Below, one piece after another: positions 10,832 to 19,793 of a stretch of DNA of 64,000 bases (positions are counted from its first letter, which is position 1; each line of letters begins with the position of its first letter). This DNA comes from Draconibacterium halophilum (GTDB lineage: Bacteria > Bacteroidota > Bacteroidia > Bacteroidales > Prolixibacteraceae), in the NCBI RefSeq assembly GCF_010448835.1, contig NZ_CP048409.1:558001-622000 (forward strand). Reading direction: 5' to 3'. The translations under genes and the position numbers were made by a program. The notes beneath the pieces were generated by a model that was not told where the DNA came from, made no database searches, and worked only from the letters and a program-made list of their open reading frames with translations.

Positions 10832-13206
10832 ATGTTTAAACATTTTATTAAAATAAGTTTACGAAACATTCTTAAAAACAAGGTAAATACTACACTGAAT
10901 GTAACAAGTTTAGCCTTAGGAATTACTATTTCGTTGTTGATAGCAACTTATGCAATTAATGAATTAAATACAGATAAATTCCATTCGCAAGAAGAACACA
11001 TTTATAAAGTAAGTTATGGCAATTCAAGTTTAACTCCGGGACCATTAAATGAGTTTCTAAAAAATCAATTCCCAGAAATTGAGCAGACTGCTCATATTGA
11101 AACGCGACAATTAAATATGTTTTCACCGGTGGTTCAGTTTAGAAACAAATCGTTCGAAATTGAGAGGTATTATTCTGCGAACCCGGGATTTTTCGAAATA
11201 TTTGACTTTGAAGTTCTACAGGGCGATATTCAATCAGCCATGGAATCGCCATTTTCGATGATACTTACCGAAAGTGAGGCAGCCCGGATTTTTGGCGAAA
11301 CAAATCCAATTGGCGAAACAGTAACATGGAAAAGCAGACAAGACGATACATTTACCGTAAGGGCAATTGTAAAAGATTTGCCTTCAAATTCATCCATTCA
11401 ATTTAATGGTTTGGTTTCCGACGCATCGATTAATGGAATGAGAGGCAACTATTATTCTGAAAATTGGGGTCACACGGTTTACGAAAGTTATCTGCTTGTA
11501 AAGCCTAACATTGTTGTGGCTGAGTTTGAAGAAAAACTTCAAAAAAATCTTATTGCCCATTACGCCAGTCAATTATCAAATAATGAAAGCGCCAACGACG
11601 CCGAATTAAATCCACTTTCGCTGCATCGTTTAAGGGATGTTTATTTTGATAAAAGCCTAAGTAACGACACTACTAACCGTGGAAATATAATGTTGGTGAA
11701 TATTCTTTTAGTTATTGGTGGAATTGTAATGTTGCTGTCGGTTATTAACTATGTAAACCTTACCACAGCCCGCGCATCCAACAGGCATAAAGAAATTGGC
11801 GTTCAAAAACTAATCGGATCAAGCCGTAGAAATCTCATTTTCCAATACCTGTCGGAAACTACAATCGTTAGTTTTCTTGCTGTAGTTGCAGGTGCATTTT
11901 TTGCCTTGATTTTAGTTAAACGATATGGTGTTTTTATGAATGTCACCAACGGATTAACATTTCAACCCAGAATGTTTCTGATGCTTATTCCTACAATTCT
12001 ACTCTTGGGTTTTGTTGCAGGAATTTACCCCGCACTTTTGCTTTCGTCGAAAAAAGCCATCGAGATAATTAAAATGAAAACCGGTAATAATAGCGGTGGA
12101 GGCAACCTGCGACGCGCACTTATTATTTTTCAATTCTCGGTTACAATCGTTCTTATTACTGCTACTTTTTTAATCTTCAAACAAGTTAATTACATAAAGG
12201 ATAAAGACCTTGGAATACCTAGCGAGCAAGTTGTTTACGCAAAACTGCCTTTCCAGATTTTAGCAGGAAAAAAAGAGACTCTTCGAGAGCGTTTACACAC
12301 ATTGCCTGAAGTACAAGAAATCGCTTTCTCGAGTAATATGTTCGGAGGGATTGAGGGATTGAACAGCCAGGAGATTGATGGAAAAATGCTAAACTTTGCT
12401 ACAACTTGGGTGGATGCCGAATTTATTGAACTCTACAATTTACAACTTGCTGATGGACGATTTTTCTCAAAAAACCTAAAGACCGATGAAAATGCCACTG
12501 CACTTTTAAATGAAGCAGCGGTAAGAGAGTTTGGAGTTGAAGATCCTTTTCAATTAAATATTCGCATACCGGGAGGAAAAGCTAAAGTGGTTGGTATTGT
12601 TAAAGATTTCAATTATAAATCGTTACACAATCGTATCGAGCCGCTTGCAATAATTTATTTGCCAGGGCAGGGACAATATGTAAATCTGAAAATTGCTGGA
12701 AACGATCTAGTCAAAACCTTAGCAAAAATCAGTTCAGTTTGGGATGAACTAGCTCCGGGGTTTCCTTTCAGCTACCATTTTCTCGACCAAAGTTTTGAAA
12801 AGCTATACAAAAAAGATGAGCAAATGGCCAAAGCAGTTTCGCTGTTTTCTCTCATAGCAATTGCAATTGCAGTGCTGGGTATACTTGGCCTTTCCTTTTT
12901 TTGGCAGAAAATCGCACCAAAGAAATCGGTATCCGAAAAGTAAATGGTGCTCGTATATCAGAAATACTTACAATGCTAAATCGCGACTTTATAAAATGGG
13001 TAGCCATAGCTTTTGTAATAGCCACCCCGGTTGCTTACTATTCAATGAATAAATGGCTCGAAAACTTTGCTTACAAAACTACTTTAAGCTGGTGGATTTT
13101 TGCACTGGCCGGATTACTGGCTTTGGGCATTGCATTGCTAACGGTGAGCTGGCAAAGTTGGCGTGCTGCAACGCGGAATCCTGTCGAAGCACTTCGATAT
13201 GAGTAG
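10832..13206 (+). pseudogene. MacB/FtsX-type ABC permease, frameshifted at a T7 tract
   Basis: The first frame (10832-12943, 703 residues) carries both periplasmic domains and the first C-terminal membrane segment, then runs off-frame after LGILGLSFF. The missing part, with the expected RTKEIGIRKVNGARISEIL and the ending NPVEALRYE, is intact in the -1 frame up to 13206. The shift occurs in seven T's at 12896-12902. An eighth T would restore a 791-residue permease reading SFFLAENRTKEIG, matching the paralogues. It may be a true inactivating deletion, a sequencing error, a phase-variable tract, or a site of ribosomal or polymerase slippage. Nothing else in either segment is damaged, which argues for a recent or tolerated change. 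Confidence 0.8.
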
Positions 13207-13364
13207 TGAGAAGTGCGTAGATCATCGATAGCGAAGCGTATCGGGATTGAGGTACTGATGTATGAATAACCCCAAACTCCAACGTAGCTAAAAGCAGTTA
13301 CCAAACAAATTACGAAGCTTATTCATACCTTTATAGGTATTACTCAAACTTAAAAGAGAACAAA

Positions 13365-14363
13365 ATGCATCAAATTATTTACCTGGTTTTATCATTTATT
13401 TTGACGGTTCCAGCTTTCGCTCAAAATTATCAAACCACCGGAAAAATCATTGTCGATGATCCGAGCCTGGACGATTTGATCGATGTTTCTGCAGGCATAG
13501 AAATTCTGGCTGATGGCTTTGGTTGGTCAGAGGGACCGCTCTGGCTGACCTCTGTGAACAAACTTATTTTTTCAGATATTCCTGACAATTCGATTTATGA
13601 ATGGAGTGAATCCGATGGACTGCAGTTGTATCTTAAACCATCGGGATATACCGGGGAACAAGCCAGAGGGGGAGAGCTTGGTTCCAATGCCTTACTTTTG
13701 GCTTCGGATGGGAGTCTGGTTCTCTGTCAGCATGGCGATCGCAGGATAGCTAAAATGTTAGCACCGTTGAGTGATCCGTTGCCAAAATTTGAAACCCTGG
13801 CTGACAGCTATCTGGGAAAGAAACTAAACAGCCCCAACGATGCAGTTTTCAGTAAAACCGATGAATTGTATTTTACCGATCCTCCATACGGTCTTGAGAA
13901 AAATGTGGATGACCCGGCAAAAGAATTGGATTTTCAGGGGGTTTACAAACTTTCAAAATCGGGCGAAATTAAGTTGCTCACAAAAGCATTGACCCGCCCA
14001 AATGGAATTGCTTTTTCGCCTGATGGAACAAAATTATATGTGGCCAATTCAGATCCGAAGAGGGCCATATGGATGGTTTACGATGTGAAAAAGAATGGAG
14101 GCATTGGGAATGGAAAAGTTTTTTATGACGCAACAAACCTGGTTTTAGCGAATAATGGACTTCCCGATGGAATGAAAGTTCACAGGAATGGGACTGTCTT
14201 TGCTACAGGGCCAGGCGGAATTTTTATTTTCTCTCCGGACGGGAAAATCCTGGGAAAAATAGAAACAGGGAAAGAGACGGCAAACTGCACATTTAATGAT
14301 GACTATTCGGCTTTGTATGTAACAGCTGATAATTATCTCATGCGCGTTCACCTTAAAAAATGA
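13365..14363 (+). CDS. Secreted SMP-30/gluconolactonase-like protein
   Basis: A 332-residue protein with a signal peptide (residues 1-19, cleavage expected after PAFA) followed by one SMP-30/gluconolactonase/LRE-like six-bladed propeller. Recognisable family segments are EGPLWL near residue 60, GSLVLCQHGDRRIAKM, LNSPNDAVF, YFTDPPYGL, RPNGIAFSPDGTKLYV and GIFIFSPDGK. Related enzymes hydrolyse sugar lactones using a divalent metal; the substrate here is unknown. It interrupts the permease array but has the same orientation. No sugar dehydrogenase lies next to it to support a pathway. Confidence 0.88.
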   Translation: MHQIIYLVLSFILTVPAFAQNYQTTGKIIVDDPSLDDLIDVSAGIEILADGFGWSEGPLWLTSVNKLIFSDIPDNSIYEWSESDGLQLYLKPSGYTGEQARGGELGSNALLLASDGSLVLCQHGDRRIAKMLAPLSDPLPKFETLADSYLGKKLNSPNDAVFSKTDELYFTDPPYGLEKNVDDPAKELDFQGVYKLSKSGEIKLLTKALTRPNGIAFSPDGTKLYVANSDPKRAIWMVYDVKKNGGIGNGKVFYDATNLVLANNGLPDGMKVHRNGTVFATGPGGIFIFSPDGKILGKIETGKETANCTFNDDYSALYVTADNYLMRVHLKK

Positions 14364-14426
14364 ATTCATTAAAGCAGAAAGCTGCTAAAAATTCAGTTAC
14401 AACATTAGGATACGAGTTGTGAGAGT

Positions 14427-14453
14427 GCGAAGATTCCGGCCGTAGCATCGGGG
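14427..14453 (+). repeat. Short dispersed hairpin repeat, copy B
   Basis: The pattern GCGAAGATTC...GTAGCATCGG matches copy A at 3294-3321 apart from the centre and one indel. It again lies just downstream of a gene, so the family seems to sit at 3' ends of transcription units. Confidence 0.45.
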
Positions 14454-14482
14454 TAGAAGTTTTGAGCTGAATAGTTTTGTTT

Positions 14483-14510
14483 CACCCCAAACCCCTAAAG
14501 GGGCTTTTGG
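14483..14510 (-). repeat. CCCCTTTAGGGG-type palindromic repeat, inverted copy
   Basis: On the minus strand this reads AAAAGCCCCTTTAGGGG followed by TTTGGGGTG. It is the same repeat family as the two direct copies around the DUF559 gene, in opposite orientation. The core CCCCTTTAGGGG can form a hairpin. Confidence 0.6.
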
Positions 14511-14579
14511 CAGTGAGCGATGAATAATTTTTTGAGAAGAATATGAAAAGTTAAAATTCAAAATAAGTTAAAATTCAAA

Positions 14580-14619
14580 CGGAGATGAAAACAAGTCCCC
14601 TTCAGGGGATATAGGGGTA
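14580..14619 (+). repeat. Left direct repeat flanking the DUF559 gene
   Basis: About 40 bases running from CGGAGAT through CCCCTTCAGGGG to TAGGGGTA. It is repeated with few changes at 15018-15056, so the endonuclease gene sits exactly between two direct copies. A 17-nt tandem repeat (AGTTAAAATTCAAA, at 14549 and 14566) abuts it on the left. The rest of the 14364-14713 gap holds only these repeats. Confidence 0.65.
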
Positions 14620-14713
14620 AATACAAACAATAGATGGCTATAAGCGATAATGTTTCAATGTAAATGGGGCAAAAGCTCATATTTTCGAGAAAGCTAAACT
14701 TTTACGAAATAAC

Positions 14714-15067
14714 ATGACTGAGGCTGAACTTTTGTTGTGGGAGCAACTAAAAGGAAAGAAAGTATTGGGATTCCGTTTTCGCCCTCAGCATCCAATAGAC
14801 ATTTTTATCGCGGATTTTTATTGTCATCCATTAAAACTTGTAATTGAGGTTGATGGAGGGATTCATAAATCAAGAGATCAAAAAGAATATGAAATTGGAA
14901 GAACCGGCGAATTAAATTATTGGGGTATTGAGGTTGTCCGATTCACAAATGAAGAAGTCGAAAAAGATATGATCAAGCTAATTGAAACTATAAAGAAGAA
15001 ATGTTTGATACGCCAATCGGAGATACGAAAAAGTCCCTTCAGGGGATTTAGGGGTACAAAAAAATAA
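14714..15067 (+). CDS. DUF559 (Vsr/PD-(D/E)XK-like) endonuclease-domain protein
   Basis: A 117-residue protein matching the DUF559 family: MTEAELLLWEQL, then GFRFRPQHPIDIFIADFY and LVIEVDGGIH. The likely metal-binding residues are D34 and E45-x-D47, with H51 nearby, as in very-short-patch-repair-like nucleases. Conserved family sequence continues in frame upstream of the ATG (IFEKAKLLRNN, codons from 14681), but there is no ATG, GTG or TTG before the stop at 14648. Either translation starts at a weak codon such as ATT 14681, or the original start was lost. The last residues (KSPFRGFRG) are encoded by the right-hand repeat copy. The role is unknown; it is possibly part of a small repeat-associated element. 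Confidence 0.8.
   Translation: MTEAELLLWEQLKGKKVLGFRFRPQHPIDIFIADFYCHPLKLVIEVDGGIHKSRDQKEYEIGRTGELNYWGIEVVRFTNEEVEKDMIKLIETIKKKCLIRQSEIRKSPFRGFRGTKK
15018..15056 (+). repeat. Right direct repeat, overlapping the DUF559 3' end
   Basis: A near copy of 14580-14619 (CGGAGAT, then CCCTTCAGGGG, then TTTAGGGGTA) lying inside the last codons of the DUF559 gene. One C of the palindrome has been lost compared with the left copy. Confidence 0.65.
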
Positions 15068-15137
15068 TAGTAACTATTCCAAAACTTTGTCGTCCTATAA
15101 CTAATAATCGGTATTAAACAATTAAATCAAATGCATT

Positions 15138-16139
15138 ATGAAAACTCAAAAGAACATCAAATTATTTACGATAATAGCAGTGCTGACCGCTGTGCTTTCG
15201 TTGAATGGATTGGCAAAAGACGGCCAGCCAACCATTACCAAAACCTTTGATTTAAACCAGCCGGGGCAACTCAATGCTTCATCATCGGGAGGTGGTGTAA
15301 CAGTACAAACACATGATCAGCCAAAAGTTATTATCCAGGCTTTTGTGCGAAAAAACGGAAGTCTTTTATCGCCGTCCGACAAATCTTTGGATGAGGTTTT
15401 AGACGATTTCGATATCGATTTCTCAAAAAGCGGATCAACAATTACTGCAGTTGTAAAACGCAGGGGTCAGATGAATTTCTGGAGAAACAATGTGGGTATT
15501 TCGCTCACCATTATTGTTCCGGAAGAAATGTCGTGCGATGTGTCATCCAGCGGCGGTGGCCTGAAAATTTCGGGCGTAAAAGGAACACATGATTTCTCAA
15601 GCAGTGGCGGTGGAGTTAAGCTGGAGAATACAAGCGGCAGCACAAAAGCCAGCTCATCTGGCGGCGGTGTTCACGTGTACAAACATAAGGGAGATATTAA
15701 ACTGAGTTCGAGTGGCGGTGGCGTAACGCTTGAAAAAGCTAAAGGAAGTGTCTATGCACGCAGTTCTGGTGGCAGTGTAAAACTCGAAGAGATTAACGGC
15801 GACGTGGATGCCAGTAGCAGTGGTGGCGGTGTTTATGTGCAGGGTGAAGCAGGGATGGTTAAGGCCAAATCGAGTGGCGGATCTGTTAAGGTTAATATTA
15901 GCAATTTAAGCGATGAGTTATACCTGCAATCCAGCGGCGGAGGTGTTTCTGCTGTTATTCACGGTGGCGAGAAAATGGGCCTCGATCTTGATTTGCGTTC
16001 AGGCAGAGTGAATATCGAGCTCCATAACTTTAACGGTACTTCCGAAAAAGACCGCGTAAAAGGTAAGATGAACGGAGGTGGAATTCCGGTTTATGCACAT
16101 GCATCAGGAGGTAACGTTAGCATCAGTTACGAGGATTAG
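15138..16139 (+). CDS. Secreted DUF4097-like SSGGG-repeat beta protein
   Basis: A 333-residue protein with an N-terminal signal peptide (about residues 1-27, ending LNGLAKDG), then nine to ten short repeats of the form SSSGGGVxLxx spaced roughly 20 residues apart. The repeats include SSSGGGVTVQT, SSSGGGLKISG, SSSGGGVKLEN, SSSGGGVHVYK and RSSGGSVKLEE. This is the signature of DUF4097/adhesin-like right-handed beta-helix proteins that stack one turn per repeat. There are no obvious catalytic residues. The location is likely periplasmic or cell surface. A perfect 15-bp terminator follows. The function is unknown; a structural or envelope-stress role is only a guess. Confidence 0.85.
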   Translation: MKTQKNIKLFTIIAVLTAVLSLNGLAKDGQPTITKTFDLNQPGQLNASSSGGGVTVQTHDQPKVIIQAFVRKNGSLLSPSDKSLDEVLDDFDIDFSKSGSTITAVVKRRGQMNFWRNNVGISLTIIVPEEMSCDVSSSGGGLKISGVKGTHDFSSSGGGVKLENTSGSTKASSSGGGVHVYKHKGDIKLSSSGGGVTLEKAKGSVYARSSGGSVKLEEINGDVDASSSGGGVYVQGEAGMVKAKSSGGSVKVNISNLSDELYLQSSGGGVSAVIHGGEKMGLDLDLRSGRVNIELHNFNGTSEKDRVKGKMNGGGIPVYAHASGGNVSISYED

Positions 16140-16170
16140 TCGTCGTTTCCTTTTACATAAAATTAAAAGT

Positions 16171-16214
16171 AATAGTGAGGATTTCTCTTGATGTGAAATC
16201 CTCACTATTTTTTT
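16171..16214 (+). terminator. Rho-independent terminator
   Basis: A perfect 15-bp stem (AATAGTGAGGATTTC paired with its complement at 16195-16209) with a 9-nt loop and a run of seven T's. It ends the transcript of the SSGGG-repeat gene and separates it from the following permease. Confidence 0.9.
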
Positions 16215-16346
16215 GTCAAAAAGAAATCCGATCCGGAGTTTGTACAAAACGCATCTGGCATTTATATACAACGGCGTAAATCCGCTAAATTCTTATAATC
16301 AGCGTTCCGGTTGTGACAAGGAATTATACAGTTTTTGTCAAAAAAA

Positions 16347-16372
16347 TTGACACAATAAAAATCGTATATTTG
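16347..16372 (+). promoter_or_regulatory. Possible Bacteroidota promoter for the seventh permease
   Basis: TTGACA at 16347 and TATATTTG (fits TAnnTTTG) at 16365-16372, followed by about 100 bases of leader. The spacing of 15 bases after TTG is shorter than the 18 seen at efp and at the flavin reductase, so the call is weak. The rest of 16140-16474 shows only the terminator above. Confidence 0.35.
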
Positions 16373-16474
16373 GTAAGTGGTTAGAATTCAGTCTTTAGTA
16401 TTTAAGGCACAAGAGTTGGTTAATAAACTGATAAACAAAACTAACGGCAAATGCCGGATCTTAAATACGAATAA

Positions 16475-18850
16475 ATGTACAATCTAAAAATTACCATACG
16501 GCGCCTTTTTAAAGACAAGGCTTTTTCGCTGATCAACATCTTCGGATTGGTGATTGGTATTTCGTCTTTCCTGATTTTGTTTATCCACGTTTCAAACGAA
16601 AAAAGCTTCGACAAGCATTTTTCAAATCATTCAACTATTTATCGTGTTACTTCAGTTCCCGGAGGATTAGATAATGCGGCGTGGGCGCGTAGTATGGGAA
16701 TTGTTTATGCCGCTTCTGCAGAAATTCCTGAAGTGGAGCTGGCTACTCAGTTTTCGCATTGCGGGGAGGGGACCATAAAAATGGGCGAAACCTCCATCTC
16801 ACAAAAGGATATTATGTCGGTTGATGAGGCATTTATGGAGCTATTTGAAGTAGTGCCTGTGGTTGGTGATTTGTCAGAAATTTCGAAACCCAATACCGTT
16901 TTTGTTACCGAAGATTTTGCCCGGAAATATTACGGCAACCTAAATCCTGTTGGGCAAGCTATAAAAATTGAAGCACTACAATATACAAGGGATTTGGGCG
17001 ATTACGAAATTAGGGGAGTGGTCGAAAATACACATCCAAAAACTCATTTCAAATACGAATTGCTGATCTCTCAAAAAGGGGGATTGCAAGAACGTTTTGC
17101 TTCGCTGCCCGACCGAAAAATACAGTGGACTTATAACTATTTCAAACTTCAGAAAGACGCAGATCCAAAGCTCATAGCTGATAAGGTGACTACTTTTTAC
17201 AATAGCAGCAGCCTGAAAACAACACCCGGTCCGCAGGAATATGGTTTCGCCTTGTTTCCTATGGATGATATTCACTTAAAATCGGATTACCGTTTTGAGT
17301 TACGCGAAAGTTCAAGCAAGATAAATATTGGCTTGTTTATCCCTATTTCATTTGTCATTCTAGCGATCTCGTTGCTGAATTTTACCAACCTTTCCATTGC
17401 CAAATTGATAAAACGATCAAAAGAGCTGGGCCTGAAAAAATCGATAGGAGCCACGAAACTTCAATTGGTTAGGCAAGTTTTAATGGAAGTGTTTTTGGTT
17501 TGTATGACGGCCATTGGCATTTCATTATTGGCGATTGAAAGTTTAAAGCCAATGATTAACCGTTTGTTCGAGATTGAATTCGCTATTTATTTTTCAGAGC
17601 CGGTTGTATATCTTACCATTATTGGAGTTTTAATCACTTGTCTATTGCTCACTGCCTTTTTTGTGGCAGTATTTTTACTGGCACGCAGTTCAGCCATCGA
17701 TATTTTGGCAGGGCGTAACAATTTTTCGGGCAGTTATGTGCTGAAATCCTTGCTAGTTGTGCAGGTAACGATTGTGATTATTCTTGTTTCAGGAGCCTTG
17801 TTGGTAAATAAGCAGATCAGTTTTGTTTTAAATAAACCATTGGGTTTCGATAAGGAAAATGTGGTTGTGCTCTATCTGAAAGATTTCTCGAAGGACCCCG
17901 CTGTTTTTGCCCGCGAATTGGAAAAACAAAGCCAGGTGGTTTCAGTAGGAATGACGGCACAACATTTTGGTTATCCGGCGCAGGGAATGGATTTGGAAGG
18001 ACTGGGAATTGAAGGTACTGCTGAATTTGTTTTTGCCAACTACGACTACCTCAAAACCATGAATATTAAACTCGTACATAACTGGGTTAAACCGGATGCC
18101 GATACCGTGCGGGGAATGGTAATAAACAATCATTTGTACGAACGATTGATGGAGAAACACGGAAGTATGGATAATCTTATTGCCTATTCAAATGCACAAC
18201 CCTTAGAGCTGGGAGAAACACGCATTAATTTTGTTGGGGTTGCTGAAGATTTTAATTACAGTTCGGCACACCAAAGTATTGGCGATTTTGCGTTTTGGCT
18301 CGATGAAGGAGGAAGCAGGGCACGTTTTACACACGTACGAATTAATAATTTGCACGCCGGTATGGAGGCCATAAAAAACACCTGGAACGAATATTACCCC
18401 AATCAGGAACCCGACTACTTTTTTATCGATGAAAAAATTGCTCAACAATATAAAGCAGAAACCATTTTAAGTCGAATCCTTTTTGCTTTTTCAACCATCG
18501 GAGTACTTATTAGTATTATAGGAATCAGTGCGTTGGCCTTGTTTATTTCGCAGCAACGAACCAAAGAGATTGGTATCAGGAAAGTAAACGGTGCAACGGT
18601 TTCAGAAATACTGGGATTGTTGAATCAGAGTTTTGTAAAATGGGTGTTAATTGCATTTGTTATTGCTACTCCACTTTCTTTTTATGCCATGAGTAAGTGG
18701 CTTGAGAATTTTGCCTACAAAACCAATGTGAGTTGGTGGATTTTTGCACTGGCAGGAATAATGGCTTTGGGAATTGCATTACTTACCGTTAGCTGGCACA
18801 GCTGGCGTGCTGCAACACGTAACCCGGTAGAAGCGTTAAGGTATGAATAG
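16475..18850 (+). CDS. MacB/FtsX-type ABC transporter permease
   Basis: A 791-residue permease, the last of the array and closest to the ATPase gene. It has an N-terminal membrane segment near residues 15-38, a periplasmic domain, four central segments from about residue 287, a second periplasmic domain and three terminal segments. It carries RTKEIGIRKVNGATVSEILGLL and ends NPVEALRYE like the others, with SWHSWRAATRNP as a small variation. A strong terminator upstream suggests its own promoter, so it is probably transcribed with the ATPase at 19118 across the 236-bp inverted-repeat insertion. Confidence 0.92.
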   Translation: MYNLKITIRRLFKDKAFSLINIFGLVIGISSFLILFIHVSNEKSFDKHFSNHSTIYRVTSVPGGLDNAAWARSMGIVYAASAEIPEVELATQFSHCGEGTIKMGETSISQKDIMSVDEAFMELFEVVPVVGDLSEISKPNTVFVTEDFARKYYGNLNPVGQAIKIEALQYTRDLGDYEIRGVVENTHPKTHFKYELLISQKGGLQERFASLPDRKIQWTYNYFKLQKDADPKLIADKVTTFYNSSSLKTTPGPQEYGFALFPMDDIHLKSDYRFELRESSSKINIGLFIPISFVILAISLLNFTNLSIAKLIKRSKELGLKKSIGATKLQLVRQVLMEVFLVCMTAIGISLLAIESLKPMINRLFEIEFAIYFSEPVVYLTIIGVLITCLLLTAFFVAVFLLARSSAIDILAGRNNFSGSYVLKSLLVVQVTIVIILVSGALLVNKQISFVLNKPLGFDKENVVVLYLKDFSKDPAVFARELEKQSQVVSVGMTAQHFGYPAQGMDLEGLGIEGTAEFVFANYDYLKTMNIKLVHNWVKPDADTVRGMVINNHLYERLMEKHGSMDNLIAYSNAQPLELGETRINFVGVAEDFNYSSAHQSIGDFAFWLDEGGSRARFTHVRINNLHAGMEAIKNTWNEYYPNQEPDYFFIDEKIAQQYKAETILSRILFAFSTIGVLISIIGISALALFISQQRTKEIGIRKVNGATVSEILGLLNQSFVKWVLIAFVIATPLSFYAMSKWLENFAYKTNVSWWIFALAGIMALGIALLTVSWHSWRAATRNPVEALRYE

Positions 18851-18860
18851 AAAATGTATG

Positions 18861-19096
18861 AATCAGGATATGCAGGATTTTAAGATTAACAAGATTTAAA
18901 AGAGGAAAATGACGAAGATAGATGATGACTTGACATACCTTGAAGATGTTCATCTTGCTCAGGGCTTAAATTACCTGTCAGCCTATAATCTTGAAACTGG
19001 TTTGTTAATTAATTTCGGTTCGACCAGCCTGCAAGCTAAACGACTTTTCAAAAAAACATTAATCCAGCTAATCTTAAAATCCTGCATATCCTGATT
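18861..19096. mobile_element. 236-bp inverted-repeat element carrying a GxxExxY remnant
   Basis: Two 28-nt arms, 18861-18888 (beginning AATCAGGATATGC) and 19069-19096 (ending GCATATCCTGATT), are perfect reverse complements. They flank about 180 bases that encode only the C-terminal part of a GxxExxY family protein. The element begins ten bases after the permease stop and ends 21 bases before the ATPase start. No target-site duplication is obvious. It looks like an internally deleted, MITE-like mobile unit (inference). Confidence 0.7.
18909..19094 (+). pseudogene. GxxExxY family protein, C-terminal remnant
   Basis: This 61-residue frame holds LEDVHLAQGLNYLSAYNLE and TGLLINFGSTSLQAKRLF, which match the C-terminal end of GxxExxY (Iron4-like, PD-(D/E)XK-related) proteins. 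Those proteins normally run to about 125-130 residues. The N-terminal half with the GxxExxY motif and the EIK active-site region is absent, so the fragment is probably not functional. The last residues are read from the right inverted-repeat arm. Confidence 0.65.
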
Positions 19097-19117
19097 CTGA
19101 CAATTAATTAAAATTAT

Positions 19118-19783
19118 ATGATACAACTTAAAAACATCGACAAATACTACGACGCAAAGTTTCAGCGTACGTTTGTTTTAAAAGGAGTAAATCTTGATAT
19201 TAAACAAGGTGAATTTGTTTCCGTAATGGGCCCAAGTGGCGCCGGTAAATCAACTTTGCTGAATATTATTGGTTTTCTGGATGAACTCAGTGAAGGAGAT
19301 TATTTGTTCCTTGATCATCCGGCTAACAAGCTAAAAGAGAAACAAAAAGTGCAATATCACCGTAGTCACATCGGCTTTATTTTCCAGGCTTTTCACCTTA
19401 TTGAAGAAATGAATGTATACGAAAACATTGAAACACCTTTGATTTATCGTGGTGTAAAAGGAAAAGAACGCAAAGCCATGGTTGCCGATATGCTCGATCG
19501 CTTTAATATTGTTGCTAAAAAAGATCTGTTTCCAAGTCAGTTATCTGGGGGACAACAGCAACTGGTTGCAATTGCACGAGCCATTGTTGGTAGTCCCAAA
19601 CTTTTATTGGCCGACGAACCCACCGGAAACCTGCACAGCGAGCAAGGACAAATGATAATGGAATTGCTGAAAAAACTAAATGATGAAGGAATGACCATTA
19701 TTCAGGTAACGCACTCGGAAGAAAATGCAAAATACGGGAATCGTATCGTTCGTTTAAAAGATGGTTATTTGAAAGAAGATTAG
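19118..19783 (+). CDS. ABC transporter ATP-binding protein (MacB/LolD type)
   Basis: A 221-residue ATPase with Walker A GPSGAGKST near residue 37, the Q-loop segment GFIFQAFHL, signature LSGGQQQLVAIARA, Walker B LLLADEPTGNL and the H-loop VTHSEEN. It belongs to the MacB/LolD group that pairs with FtsX-type permeases in the inner membrane. It is the only such ATPase in the window and follows seven cognate permease genes, so one ATPase may energise several permeases (inference). The spacing from the last permease has been enlarged by the inverted-repeat element. Confidence 0.93.
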   Translation: MIQLKNIDKYYDAKFQRTFVLKGVNLDIKQGEFVSVMGPSGAGKSTLLNIIGFLDELSEGDYLFLDHPANKLKEKQKVQYHRSHIGFIFQAFHLIEEMNVYENIETPLIYRGVKGKERKAMVADMLDRFNIVAKKDLFPSQLSGGQQQLVAIARAIVGSPKLLLADEPTGNLHSEQGQMIMELLKKLNDEGMTIIQVTHSEENAKYGNRIVRLKDGYLKED

Positions 19784-19793
19784 CTGTTTATTG

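Noticed and set aside
15138..16139. The SSGGG-rich gene as a low-complexity or spurious frame
   Set aside because: A clear signal peptide, regular ~20-residue repeats, a start with normal spacing and a terminator show that it is a real gene.
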